Below, one piece after another: positions 21,483-32,548 of a stretch of 64,000 bases of DNA; position 1 is the first letter of the stretch, and each line of letters begins with the position of its first letter. Position numbers and translations under genes: made by a program. The notes below the pieces were generated by a model. That model was not told where the DNA came from. It saw only the letters and a program-made list of their open reading frames with translations, and did no database searches. This DNA comes from Eupeodes corollae (Eukaryota > Arthropoda > Insecta > Diptera > Syrphidae), in assembly GCF_945859685.1 (NCBI RefSeq), contig NC_079148.1:55624421-55688420 (forward strand), written 5' to 3'.

Positions 21483-22776
21483 AGTTCATGGGATACATTT
21501 TTTCAGAACAAATCATATTTATTTTATTTTATAAGACTTTCGGTTTTCAATTAGCTATAAATATCTTAACTGTATGTTTTTTAGTCATAAGATGAGAATG
21601 CAAAACGTAAGGACATTATATTAAAAAAAAAACAATAGTCAATTTATTTATATGAATAGGTAATACTTTCAATTATCCTGTCACTTAAAGTTTCTATCTA
21701 TTCGCTCTATTATCTATTATCTATTATATATTTTTTTTTTTTAATTTCAATGATATCCCAAATTATTTTTGTTAAGACAATGTTCTTAGAATTCAATCGT
21801 TTCTCTTTGGATTATAATAAAAACCAACCGCTAAACTAAATAACCACATAAAAACTCATTAGATCGTTTTCATTTTCATTGTTGTGCTTTTTTTTAATAC
21901 ATTTTAAAGTATATTTAAATGAAAACAAAAAAGAAAACGCCACCGCTAACCACCGTACCGCAGCGCACCGCACAGCTCGGAACAGTTTCCGCCAGACAGA
22001 CAACAATGAAACTTAAATATATCGGTACTTGGGCGATTTAAAATTGTTTCCTTATGTTCCTTTTGTCAAGTTCAATGGTTGAACGGATAAATTGAATTCT
22101 TAAGAAAAATTTATGGAAGAAGAAGACAAAATAAATGTACAGTTCTGGGATACAATCTACAAAATAGGGTGTTCAATTTTTAGTTTTAATTTTCGTTAAA
22201 CCAAAAAACAACATAGTTTTAACCCTCTAAGTTTAATTGCCTGATAATTATTTGGACTTTTTATAAGCTTTGCTCGAAAAAAACTCTTACTATTTGAACA
22301 AGATTTCAAAATTTAAAAAAAAAATGGAATTACGAAGGAACTTCTAAGTTTAAAGGTTTTTTTTCCTTAGTACATAAAAACTTGCTCTAAAATACGATTA
22401 TTCGGTTCAAATTTTTGAGAACAAAATAGACTCAAATAATTCTGTTGGCATGTAATTTGGCCTACCCGCTTTCGAGTTGGGCAAATCTGACAGTTGTAAT
22501 CGTTTGCACAATTTTATACAACTTACAAAAAATTAGAAAAGTTACCGTTTTTTTAATAAGCACTTTAAAAAAATTGTAAACATTTTTAGATCATTTTTTA
22601 TGGCATTAAAACCTATTCCTTGTATTCTTAATTCATTTCTGAATATTTTGGGATTATGATCCACCAACTATAAAATCTGAAAATTTTGAAAATACATCTA
22701 ATAATTTATTTAATACGTGTGCCAAAAATCTGCTTCACATTTTTTTGTCAATTTGTATTTCTAATTTTTTGAAAAC
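21483..22776. other. gene-free stretch
   Basis: AT-rich, with one GC-rich patch at about 21,935-22,010 (ACCGTACCGCAGCGCACCGC). No ORF, RNA gene or known repeat supported. Confidence 0.5.
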
Positions 22777-22778
22777 TA

Positions 22779-22809
22779 CAATTGGTCCCAAAATTGAGCG
22801 GACACTCAA
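22779..22809 (+). repeat. Tc1-like left terminal inverted repeat
   Basis: Pairs with 23,747-23,777, best over CAAAATTGAGCG and CACNC. Confidence 0.75.
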
Positions 22810-23344
22810 TTGAGAATTAGTTATTTGTTACTCTTTCTACTAAAGATGCAATATTTTTGGAAAATTCTTTTTAATTTCTATTTTTTCTTATTTTTTTCTT
22901 ACAAATATGTAAAAAACATTACTTAAACAATAAACAAAAAATCATTATCTCAACATTTCATCGCACAAAATTAAGCGTACACTTTGTATTTTTTGCTTCT
23001 TAAACCAAGTATTCAAAAAATTTACTGCTATATTTATGTACTTGTTTTTTGAACTGAATTTGAATCCAATGTTCCTCACAGAAATAAAATTAATTTTTAA
23101 ACTACATCTAAGCAAAAAATTTTAACGTGAAATTAGCGAAACCGTCTGCGGAATCCATTCAATGGTCAAAAAAAAACTTAACAAATATCGGCGACACTTA
23201 TTGAAAGACCAGTGTTGCTACACCGTTCATCACAAAAATATAAGTATCCTTTAAAAGTTAGTTTTCGAATTTGATTCCAATCCAATTTATGATATAATTC
23301 GAACAACCTTTCCAAAAAAAGGCCCAAATTGTTACAAATGCTAA

Positions 23345-23681
23345 CAGGTTAGAATGAATAACAAAAATTACATATTATACTTAAACGTTAGTCTTTCATT
23401 ACAAAGAGCCGAAAGTATTTTTAATAAGGATAAGCATGAGGCTGGCTGACAACAAACCCCAAAGTTTTTGCAACGATGTTTTGTTCTCGGACGAGACCAA
23501 AATTTACTTATTTTGGTCTGACGGAAAGCAAATTGTTGGGAGAAAGCCCAATACTCAGTTCAAGACAGAGAATTTGCTTGCCACTGTTAAGCATAGGGGA
23601 GGAAATGTTATGTTATGGGGATCAATTGCGGCAAATGAGACTGTGAACTTTGAATTTTGTTTATTTAACATAATATATTAA
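23345..23681 (+). pseudogene. Tc1-like transposase fragment
   Basis: An open stretch from 23,436 reads NKPQSFCNDVLFSDETKIYL, then WSDGKQIVGRKPN, VKHRGGNVMLWGSIA. This is the Tc1 transposase region around the first catalytic Asp (LFSDET) and the MVWG block. Upstream, a frame with LQRAESIF is probably the preceding helix. The DNA-binding domain and the second and third catalytic residues are absent. It lies centrally between the two terminal repeats, so it belongs to that element. Confidence 0.8.
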
Positions 23682-23746
23682 AAAAAGAAAATTGAAAACA
23701 AAATACCAAAAACATAGCATTTGAATAATTTAAAACAGTTTTTTTT

Positions 23747-23777
23747 GCTGGTGTACGCTCAATTTTGAGAGTAACTG
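23747..23777 (-). repeat. Tc1-like right terminal inverted repeat
   Basis: Inverted copy of 22,779-22,809, followed by TA. Confidence 0.75.
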
Positions 23778-23779
23778 TA

Positions 23780-25200
23780 TGTAATCGGATATTTTTATAT
23801 GATTTTTGATGGGATTAGTTAAAAAAATCGAATCCCTTGTATTTTAAATTAATTTGGAATAATTCTTTGCATATTTTTGGACATTGTAGTTGGCTCATTT
23901 ACTATAAATTCTGGAAATTTTGAAAATGCGATGAACATTTTTTAAATGAAATTCGAATTATAATCGTGTAATGTATGTAAGAAATGAAATGAGTTACGCG
24001 AAAAAGGTTTTTAAAAAATCAAAAGTTCTTTATTCGACCAAGTCTCGCTATAGACTGACTGCTTCTTTATTATTTAATACAATCAAAGTTCCTTATTCTA
24101 ATTAAACTGCATTCTCAGCAGATTTAATTTACAAATTATTATATTAAAACTATTTCGTTTATATTTTTATGTGGGTTCGGGTTACAATAAAAGGTAAATG
24201 AATTGCAAGGCATAAAAAATGCGCGTGCATTGGGAGCTAGCTTTCCGTGGGAAAAATAGTGATATTTGATATTAACAAATTTTAATGGAATTTAGCTCTA
24301 TGGGAAGTGGATTGAGTTTAAAGGAGAAAATATAGAATGGGTATGGGATGAACGAATAGGATATGTAACCTGTATATGTACGTAAGTAAGTAAGTACATA
24401 TAAATGTTTGGTAGTTTTTAAAATTTTGTTCTTTCTTAAACTTGAAATCATTAGGACATTTTTAAAATGATGTTTTCTTATGGAAATCTATTGATTTTCT
24501 GTTTCTGCTACTTTAAATTAATATTTTCAAAATTTTATTTACTGCTCACTACAATATTTTAAAAGTTTGTCCCAATTTTACAAAGTTTAAATAACTTGCA
24601 TTCGTTCAAAATATCTTAATCAGTTAAGCAAGACTTGATCCGAAAACAATTAGTTTATTTAGCAGTTAACAATTTTCATATTGATTTTATTTAATTTAAA
24701 GGGTAGTTAAATTTTAAGGGCCGATGTTGAATTTGAACCACACCTGAACGTCAAGATTTTTGTTTGCATTTTAATGAATTCATCTCAGTTTCTGATTGAC
24801 TCAATTTTAACCATGGGAACAATCGAGCAACTCGTTAAAGCTGTTAAGAATTATGACTGAATCACCAACACGCTTCAGCTTCGGTTTCATCTGCGTTACA
24901 GTGGGCCTGCTTCGAGGTTTCTTTGAAATATTTCTATTATCTCATCCCTCCGAAGAGCAAATATTTTGTTTGTTTACATTTTTTTACAGCTGTTGACGTT
25001 GAGCTGTCAGACAAAGCAAATGTTCAGATAATTGAACTAGAGCTTTCGTTTGGAGTCACATTACTTTACATTACGTTCTTTTCCTTACGATTGTCAAACG
25101 AAACGTGAGGTCGAATCTCCATTGTGATAGCATGAATTGAATTCCTATGTCTGAACTCGTTAACGTCAGGTGAAGTCGAAGCTCAAGCGTGTTTGTGATT
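23780..25200. other. gene-free stretch
   Basis: No gene recognised. Short AAGT microsatellite at about 24,380-24,396. CAGGTGTGGTTCAAATTC (inverted, near 24,745) and CAGGTGAAGTCGAAGCTC (near 25,168) are loosely inverted copies and could mark the ends of a decayed foldback element. Weak. Confidence 0.4.
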
Positions 25201-25890
25201 TAGCCATTATTAATATCAAATCAAAATGCGTATCATGCACTTCGTGATTTTTTGGTCAATTTAATCGTCCAAATGTGCGTTCAATCGAAAAAATCGAGCA
25301 AAAATTTGAGCAAAACCGGGTCTGAAAGAGATGTGAAAACACCAGTGAAGGCTCGTCCAGCTAAAATACTGCAAAAAATATTTCTGCTGTTTGCAATTGT
25401 GTGGCTGAAGAGCCGTCTACTTCAACTCGTCCTAATGCCCAACAATTACACCTCGCATGCTCGTCGTTGATGAACGTTATTCATAAAGACTTGCATTTAC
25501 ACGCCTACAAGGTTGAATTGACTCAAGAACTAAAGTATCTTGAACCATTGAAGTTTCGTGGCATCGTTTCAACAAATGGCAACAGTGGATGATCAATTTT
25601 CGAAGAAAATCATCTTCAGCGGTGAGGACCATTTTCACATAAGCGGATTCGTTAATAAGCAGAACTGCTGATTTTGGGTAAATGATAATCCCAGAGTGAG
25701 TGTCGTAAGACGAACGCAGCCACAAGAAGTGACTTTTTGGTGCAGTTTATGGGCTGGCGGCATAATCGGACCGTATTTTTTTTTCAAAATAAGGTCGCTA
25801 TCGTGAGATGTTAACCAACTTTTTGCTGCCTGGACTGGAAGACGGTGGCACTTCTTAGGAGTTTCTATTTCATATATAAACAAATACAAA
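25201..25890 (+). pseudogene. mariner-type transposase relic
   Basis: Over shifting frames the plus strand encodes a helix-turn-helix part (QFNRPNVRSIEKIEQKF), CVAEEPSTSTRPNAQQLHL, then HKDLHLHAYKVELTQELKYL, KKIIFSGEDHFHISGFVNKQ (the first catalytic Asp of FSDE is Gly here), EVTFWCSLWAGGIIGPYFF and the start of the next block. Order and spacing match full-length mariner-like transposases common in insects. The end, with the QDGA catalytic block, is missing. Stops, frameshifts and the lost Asp make it inactive. Confidence 0.85.
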
Positions 25891-26628
25891 TTGGAACATC
25901 ATTTTTAACCAAATACCGAAAACAATTTTCTGTGAAATGAAAAAGTTTGAAGCCAATGGTTTTAATTTTTGAAAAGCTATTATAGTCAAAAGTAAATTTT
26001 TACCAACTTTTATTAATTTTCTTGTTAAATTTTTTATTATTTAAAAAAAAAAACTGTCAATTCGGTTTTTCTCAAAATTTTACTGAATGATAACAACAAT
26101 ATATTTAAATAGATAAAAGTATTTTAAAGCCAATATCTCAAAGTTTTGAAAAGTTATTTGAGTCGAAAATCAATTTTTACCAACTTTTATTATTTTTTTT
26201 GTTTAGGTTTTTATTTTTTGTAAAAAAAACTGTCAATTCGATTTTTTTCAAAATGTTACCGAATGTTTAACACAATATTTTTTATGAGTGAAAATTAGTT
26301 GGAAGCTATAATCTCAAAGTTTTGAAAAGATATATTAGCCGAAAAGCAATTTTTACCAACTTTTTTAGGTTTTTTTATAAAAAAACTGCCAATTCAATTT
26401 TTACAAAAACTGTACCAGATGCCATAAACGTTATTTTTTGTTGCATACAATTATTTTTGAGATAAAATCATTTTTTGTAAAAAGAAATTCCCGAACGTAC
26501 GGACGTACAAATTCGTACTCACCCACGCACAGACATCTCTCGATAAATCTTTTCTTTGAACGTCCAGAAGTGTCAAAATTTTCAATTCGACAAATTGGAC
26601 CGATTAGAATAACTTCCTGTTTGAAGTT
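25891..26628 (+). repeat. repeat R copy R3
   Basis: About three body units, with AAAACTGTCAATTCG-type, AGCCAATATCTCAAAGTTTT and TTGAGTCGAAAATCAATTTT motifs, spaced about 160-175 bp. A microsatellite-like zone follows (CGTACGGACGTACAAATTCG), then the AACTTCCTGTTTGAAGTT hairpin terminus. The other terminus (AAAAAGAGGCTGGG) is missing. Confidence 0.85.
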
Positions 26629-28490
26629 AAAAAGGTGTACGTTGTTAGGCCAACAGCAATTCAAGAGCTTAAGGATAAGACACATTAACGGCATATTAAG
26701 CCTTAACATCATAGAAAATTTGGACCATCGGATGGAATAAATTACATTTACTTGTTTGCATATTAATACAAACATTTAAAACTTCTAAATGACTGATTTT
26801 TGAATACAAACTCCCAGATTTACAAAATTTCCAAAGCTGGAATCCACATCGAAAACATACTTTTAGTAAAATTTTGTCCACCCTATAATTAGTAGTAAAA
26901 CAATGAAGCACCAAAAAGTGGGACCAATGAAAATAAAAACTAGACCCCTTAACTCACCACAGCATCCTATATGCAAGGACTTTTTGCAAATGCAATTCGG
27001 AGTACAAAAAGACCACCACCACCTTAAGACGACGACGAATAAAACAAGATTTATTAAGATATCTGAGCTGAACAATGGACCGACCGTCGTCACCCACCCA
27101 AAAAGGCAGGAAAAAAATCTACAAAAAACCTAAAATGAATAAAATTGGAGAGTTTTGTGTTGACAGTCAGACAAGAAATTGGATTCTTAATTTCTTAGAG
27201 TTTCTTTCCTGACTTTGATCTCCTTCTCCTTCCACCCCACCTCAACATTTCCATATAAACGTAGTATTGGATGTATCATGATCAAGATAGGCGTAGGGAG
27301 GATTTCTATTCAATATATTCGAAGGATTTCTTCCTTAAAAAAAAATCATTCTACTCCAACCACAACAATAAATCTTTAATTTTCAAGCAACCACTGAGAC
27401 TCATATACGTTTATATATATCTATACTCCGAACTCCACCCGCTCGCAACATTTATCCTCTCACCGTAGGACCTTTTAGGATGACAGAGGCGGACCAGGCC
27501 CACCGTTGCCTCGCTTTCCAATTTCTTATTTTATTAAAAGAATACAATTTCAATGAATCTAAAATGAATTGCTGCATCGTGTATTGTTTGGGTTATTTTT
27601 TCTTTAGATATTTTTTTGTACTTTTCTTCTTTTTTTCAATTAATGCCCGGGAATATCTTCTCTATAGTATTGTGACTGCATGTTGAGATTGGTAAGGATA
27701 TATAGTATGGTACTTTATATGGAGCGCTGAAAAAAAAATACAACTTGCTTTAGTCGTCGCTTATGATGATGATGAAGGCTGGGTTGGGAGATACAACGGA
27801 TTTATATGGAGTCAAGGTATTTAGATATTCTGCTAAAATAAACATAGCAAAGGCATGCAGTAGTAGCAACAATATTGGAGGTTGGAGATGGTGATGGGTC
27901 TTTGTTGGTTTTGCGGTATTTTAGGTCAAAGTTGACAACTGCAATGCTCCGTCGGATTCCATTGTACGACTATGCAACTATGTGTGTGTATTTTGTATAA
28001 ATGTGTGTGAATATAGTTTTATAGGGATTCATAGTTCATCATAAAATACAATATTATACTCGTACCTTACCGAATTTTATGACACAAAAGACAATTGGGG
28101 AAATCTTTTGTCAACTTATCTATCTACTTTATAAATCTATCATGTAGCATTCTACAAATATTTAAGTCAGTTTGATGGGAATGAAATTAATGAATTATAC
28201 ATTATTTATTTTACTAGCTTGCGATATAATGATGAATGTGTAACCGGAATTAATGTACAAAATATTTATCATTCAGTAGTCATTAGTAACAGAAATATTA
28301 GATTCAGCAGGATATTTGATGATGAATTCTTCTTACATAAGGTAAAATAATTCTCGTTAATCAATTTCTAATTCTGTTTCTATTAATAGGCTTTGTGATG
28401 ATGAAAGTATAACATTTATAATACACGCTTTAGTGTATATACATAAATACGTCATACATAGGTTAGATAGGTAGGTTTCCCGATACAATA
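26629..28490. other. gene-free stretch
   Basis: No gene or transposon protein recognised. Contains A/T homopolymers and a GATGATGATG patch near 27,762. Open frames on both strands lack any domain. Confidence 0.5.
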
Positions 28491-29345
28491 TTAAAAAAGA
28501 GGCTGGGATACGACCCACACTGATAACTTCCGATCCTGTCTGTCGATTTGTCTTGCTTAAAAGTTTATATATATGTACTCGAATCAATTTTTACCAAATT
28601 TGCGTACTATTTTTTATAGATTTTATTTTTTATGAAAAAACGGACTATGAAATAAAAAAAGTTAAAAGACAATATTTTTAATTTTTAAAAAGCTATTTGA
28701 TTCGTAAGTAAATTTTTACCAAGTTTTAGTATTGTTTTTTTTTTTTTAGAGTTTTATTTTTTGTAAAAAAAACTGTCAATTCGAATTTTTTAAAAATTTT
28801 ACCAAATGTTGAAACAATATTTTTTATAAGATAAAATTAGTTTGAAGCCAATATTTAAAATTTTTGAAGAGATATTTGAGTCGCAAATCAATTTTTACCA
28901 ACTTTTATACATTTTTTTTTTTTTTAATTTTTTGTAAAAAAAACTGTCAATTCGATTTTTCTTAAAATGAGTCCTAATGTTGAAAACAATATTTCTTTTA
29001 AGAAAAAATTAGTTAGAAGCTATTATCTCGAAGTTTTTAAAAGATATTTGAGTCGAAAATCATTTTTTACCAACTTTTGTATATTTTTTTCGGTTTTTAA
29101 TTTTTTGTAAAAAAAACTATCAATTCGATTTTTTTCAAACCTTAACTGATTTTTTTAGAGATATAAGCAAATTAAAGCGAATATCTCAAAGTTTTAAAAA
29201 GATATTTTAGTCGAAAATCAATTTTTACCAACTTTTATTCATTTTTTTTAGGTTTTTATTTTTTATAAAAAAAACTTTCAATTAGATTTTTCTCAAAATT
29301 TTATCAGATGACAAAAACATTATTATTCGTTGCACAAAATTCTTA
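28491..29345 (+). repeat. repeat R copy R4
   Basis: Starts at the AAAAAAGAGGCTGGGATACG terminus, then ATAACTTCCGATCCTGTC and CGATTTGTCTTGCTTAAAAG, followed by four to five tandem body units (ATATTTGAGTCGNAAATCA at about 28,867, 29,043 and 29,206, i.e. spacings of 176 and 163). The hairpin terminus is missing. Confidence 0.88.
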
Positions 29346-29559
29346 GGGTTTAGATTTGTTATTCTTCCTATCTAGAAGAAGTCAAATATCACGTCGAATA
29401 TAAAAAATTAAGGGTACTGTCATGAGCGAAACAGGTAAGTGGATTTGAAGTTTCAGAAAAGAAACATGGGAAAAAATATCGGAGACATAAAAGACCGCTG
29501 AGACTTGAACCCGTCAAATACTAACTGTTTTGGAACGGCCCAAAAGGTAACTTTAAATC

Positions 29560-29990
29560 AATTGAAAGGATGAATTGTCAAAACCGAAGGCATGCGTTTC
29601 GATAGGAAAACCTGATGGCAAATTTTATAAAACGATTTTGAATTAACCTTATATTTTTTCCAAAGCAATGATAATATTGGTTATAATGTTCAGTTAGATA
29701 AACCATCAAATCACAGGTGGACCTATTACTCCGAAAACTGTCATTAAAAACCATTCGACCTTCGAGATACTTCTCAAGGTGATAAGTAATAGCGTTCCAA
29801 TTACCTAAGAAAGAAGACACATAAGTTCTAGCCGTTGATAATTCGTGCGGGAAAGGAATTGAAGAACAACTCTTTCGAACAAAAGTAGCCTTTCAAACAT
29901 TCTTCTCGGACTGTTGGATTAACAATTATTGTGCTTATTAACATAAGCTCCGAGATGAAAAAAGGAGTTATTACTGAAGATGATTTGTCC
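29560..29990 (-). pseudogene. non-LTR reverse transcriptase fragment (jockey-like)
   Basis: The minus strand around 29,640-29,790 reads LEKYLEGRMVFNDSFRSNRSTCDLMVYLTEHYNQ, where the QYGFRxxRST block of jockey-type RT is expected, then CFGKN. The other blocks are lost or frameshifted. Residual upstream sequence may extend to about 29,990. Confidence 0.65.
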
Positions 29991-30246
29991 ATGAAAATCT
30001 GAACCAGAATGATCTAACGTCTTAAGATCTTATGTCATTTTTCGGAATACCAAATTCCTTAGATCGAGAAGGAATCAACAGCCTGAATTTTCACAACTCT
30101 AGAAACTAAAAAGGAAAACAATATTCTAAGTAACGCACACATGGTCCTTTTTTTACATCACTTGTCCCAACACCTCGGTTGGGGATTCAAAAAAAGTTAT
30201 ATCATTTTTTTAATGAATTTTAACAGTTATAATGCATTGTTGTGAA

Positions 30247-30510
30247 TTAAATTTAGGTGGCGTAGAGAACTAGGGCCTATTAACTTACAACTCTCAAACA
30301 TTCCTGTGTGTGAGTAATTAGTAATGTAGAGGACCTACAGTTTAAACAATCTAAACGGCTAATTTGAAAAAGCACTGTTCATGACAAGAATTACTCTTGA
30401 AGGATTTGTCAATTTCTTGCAAAAGGCAGTACCAGTGAAAAAAAAAACCTTTAAGTTCCAAAATCAGGAATTGAACACAAGACCTCTAGCGATTTCTTGC
30501 TGAAGCTTGG
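30247..30510 (-). repeat. tRNA-derived SINE, copy 2 (diverged head)
   Basis: Reverse-complement matches to the family body: CTAGGGCCTATTAACTTACA, TCTCAAACATTCCTGTGTG, CATGACAAGAATTACTCTTG, and box B remnant GGAATTGAACACAAGACCTC. The box A region is poorly preserved. Confidence 0.7.
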
Positions 30511-30549
30511 TAGGGGTCACATTGCGAGAGCGATGTCGTCGACTAACAG

Positions 30550-31133
30550 CTTAATTTGTTACTACTCCAACAATGAGTACTACGAAAGTGCACGTTTAAG
30601 TGGCAACATTTCGCCCGAAGCTTTTCTCTATTAAGACAATCGAGAGCTGATATAGGATAGGTTGGTGATTCCGCTAATCTACCACCTCACCCGTAAAACT
30701 GTAGATAGGCGACTCCTTTACAGTCGAGACGTCTTCGCACTGGACGGAGCCGAAAGCCTTCGGTTCAGTAGGACTGTTTCCGATATTGACCGAAGAGATA
30801 GGGTGAAGCAGGAGAACCAGTTTTGATGGCTTCAAATCGAGAATAACATTTAAAGTTGTCTATTGCGTTTGGTCTTGGCCGGCTTACATAGGTTTAAGGA
30901 TAAGGTTAGGGACAGTAAGGATGGCGCCAAAAAAAAATAAAAAAAATAACACAAGTAAAATACGTATTATTAAGTAGTATTATTGGTTTTGGTTGGTTTT
31001 AAGGAGGTTAAGTATTATAATTTGTTTCAGTTTTTTTTTTTTATTTAGTTTTAAGTTTTATACAAAATAGAAAATAATGATAAAGATACAAAGCTTTTTT
31101 TTTAATTTTCTTGGTTTTAGATTAAGTTCTTGT
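30550..31133. other. unassigned sequence
   Basis: A more GC-balanced patch (30,640-30,840) without ORF or known motif, then T-rich simple sequence. No call supported. Confidence 0.4.
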
Positions 31134-32548
31134 TAACTTTCCATAGGAAGTTATTGTAATGGGTCCGATTTGTCAAATTGAAAATTTTGACATTTCTCGA
31201 CGTTTCAAGGTCCCTAGAGTCGAAATAAAAGATTTTTAGAAAGATGTCTGTGCGTGTGTGTACGTACGTTCGTACGTCCGTACGTCCGTACGTTCGCGAC
31301 GTTCACGACGTTTTTTTCGTCCTAGCTCAAGAACCAGAAGAGATATCAACTTCAAATACATTTTGTTATACAGATAATAAGGCAGAAAATTGCAGAAAGG
31401 GCTCTCAAAAAAATTGCGTGGGTGGTTTTTTTACCATAGCAGTTTAAAAAAAGGTGAACATTTTGGTTAACCCCAAATATCTTACGAACCAAAAACGCTA
31501 GAGACTTGAATTAAATTTTATATAACAAACTGTAACGTGATACCAAACAGGTATATTTTTAAAAAAAAATCAATATTACGGTTTTTTTATAAATCAATAA
31601 AACTGAAAAAAAATTGTCACCTCCAAAATTTTACGACTGAAATATTATTTCATCTCCAAAACAATTTTGTGCAACGAAGAATATTGTTTTTAACATCTGA
31701 TAAAATTTTAAGAAAAATCTAATTGACAGTTTTTTTTATAAAAAAATAAAAATCTAAAAAAAACATTACTCAAAGTTCATAAAAATTGAATATCGATTCA
31801 AATATCTTTTCAAAAACTTGAAATTTAGGCTTGAAGCTTATTTTATCTTATAAGAAATATTGTTTTTAACATTTTGAAAAATTTTGAGAAGAATCGAAGT
31901 GACGGTTTTTTTTACAAAAAATAAAAACCTAAACAAAAAATTAATAAAAGTTGGTAAAAATTGATTTTCGACTCAAATATCTTTTCAAAACTTTGAGATA
32001 TTGGCTTCAATTTACTTTTATCTTTCAAAAAATATTGTTGTCAACATTCAGTTAAAGTTTGAAAAAAATCGAATAGACAGTTTTTTTACAAAAAATTAAA
32101 AACCGAAAAAAAAATTAACAAAAGTTGGTAAAAAATGATTTTCGACTCAAATATCTTTTAAAAAGTTTGAGGTAATAGCTTTAAACTAATTTTATCTTAA
32201 AAGAAATATTGTTTTCAACATTTGGTAAAATTTTTAAAAAAATCGAATTGACAGTTTGTTTACAAAAAATAAAACTCTAAAAAAAAACAATACTAAAACT
32301 TGGTAAAAATTTACTTTCGGCTCAAATTTTTCGGCTTTTCAAAAATTAAAAATATTGGCTTCAAACTTTTTTAATTTCATAGAAAATATTGTTTCCGATA
32401 TTCAGTAATTTTTATATAAAAATCCAACAGCCAATAGTACGCAAATTTGGTAAAAATTGATACGAGTACATTTAAACTTTTAAGCAAGACAAATCGACAG
32501 ACGGGGTGGGAAGTTATCAGTGTGGGTCGCATCCCAGCCTCTTTTTTA
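31134..32548 (-). repeat. repeat R copy R5, both termini present
   Basis: Reads from the hairpin end (AACTTTCCATAGGAAGTT) through GGTCCGATTTGTC, TCAAGGTCCCTAGAGTCG, a GTACGTTCGTACGTCC microsatellite zone, CTCAAGAACCAGAAGAGATA and about four body units (TCAAATATCTTTT at about 31,798, 31,974 and 32,148; spacing near 175) to the other terminus GCATCCCAGCCTCTTTTTTA. At about 1.4 kb it is the best guide to full-length structure. No coding capacity. Confidence 0.9.
31244..31315. repeat. ACGT-rich microsatellite zone within R5
   Basis: GTGCGTGTGTGTACGTACGT followed by CGTACGTCC units. The same zone is present in degenerate form in copies R2, R3 and R6. Confidence 0.8.

Larger units (their letters stand above)
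22779..23777 (+). mobile_element. Tc1-like DNA transposon, internally deleted
   Basis: Ends: left CAATTGGTCCCAAAATTGAG, right (inverted) CAGTTACTCTCAAAATTGAG, continuing as CGGACAC and CGTACAC. A TA dinucleotide lies outside each (22,777-22,778 and 23,778-23,779), the signature Tc1/mariner target duplication. An inner copy of the same motif (ACAAAATTAAGCGTACACT) at about 22,965 suggests an IR/DR-type end. At 999 bp it is shorter than the usual ~1.6-1.8 kb and keeps only the middle of the transposase. Confidence 0.8.

Noticed and set aside
26431..26775. Overlapping frames of about 100 codons on both strands
   Set aside because: They lie across the R3 terminal region and its flank; the same sequence in other R copies is not open.
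31134..32548. CRISPR-like array
   Set aside because: Units are ~175 bp, diverged and AT-rich, without short constant repeats and unique spacers; eukaryotic dispersed repeat instead.
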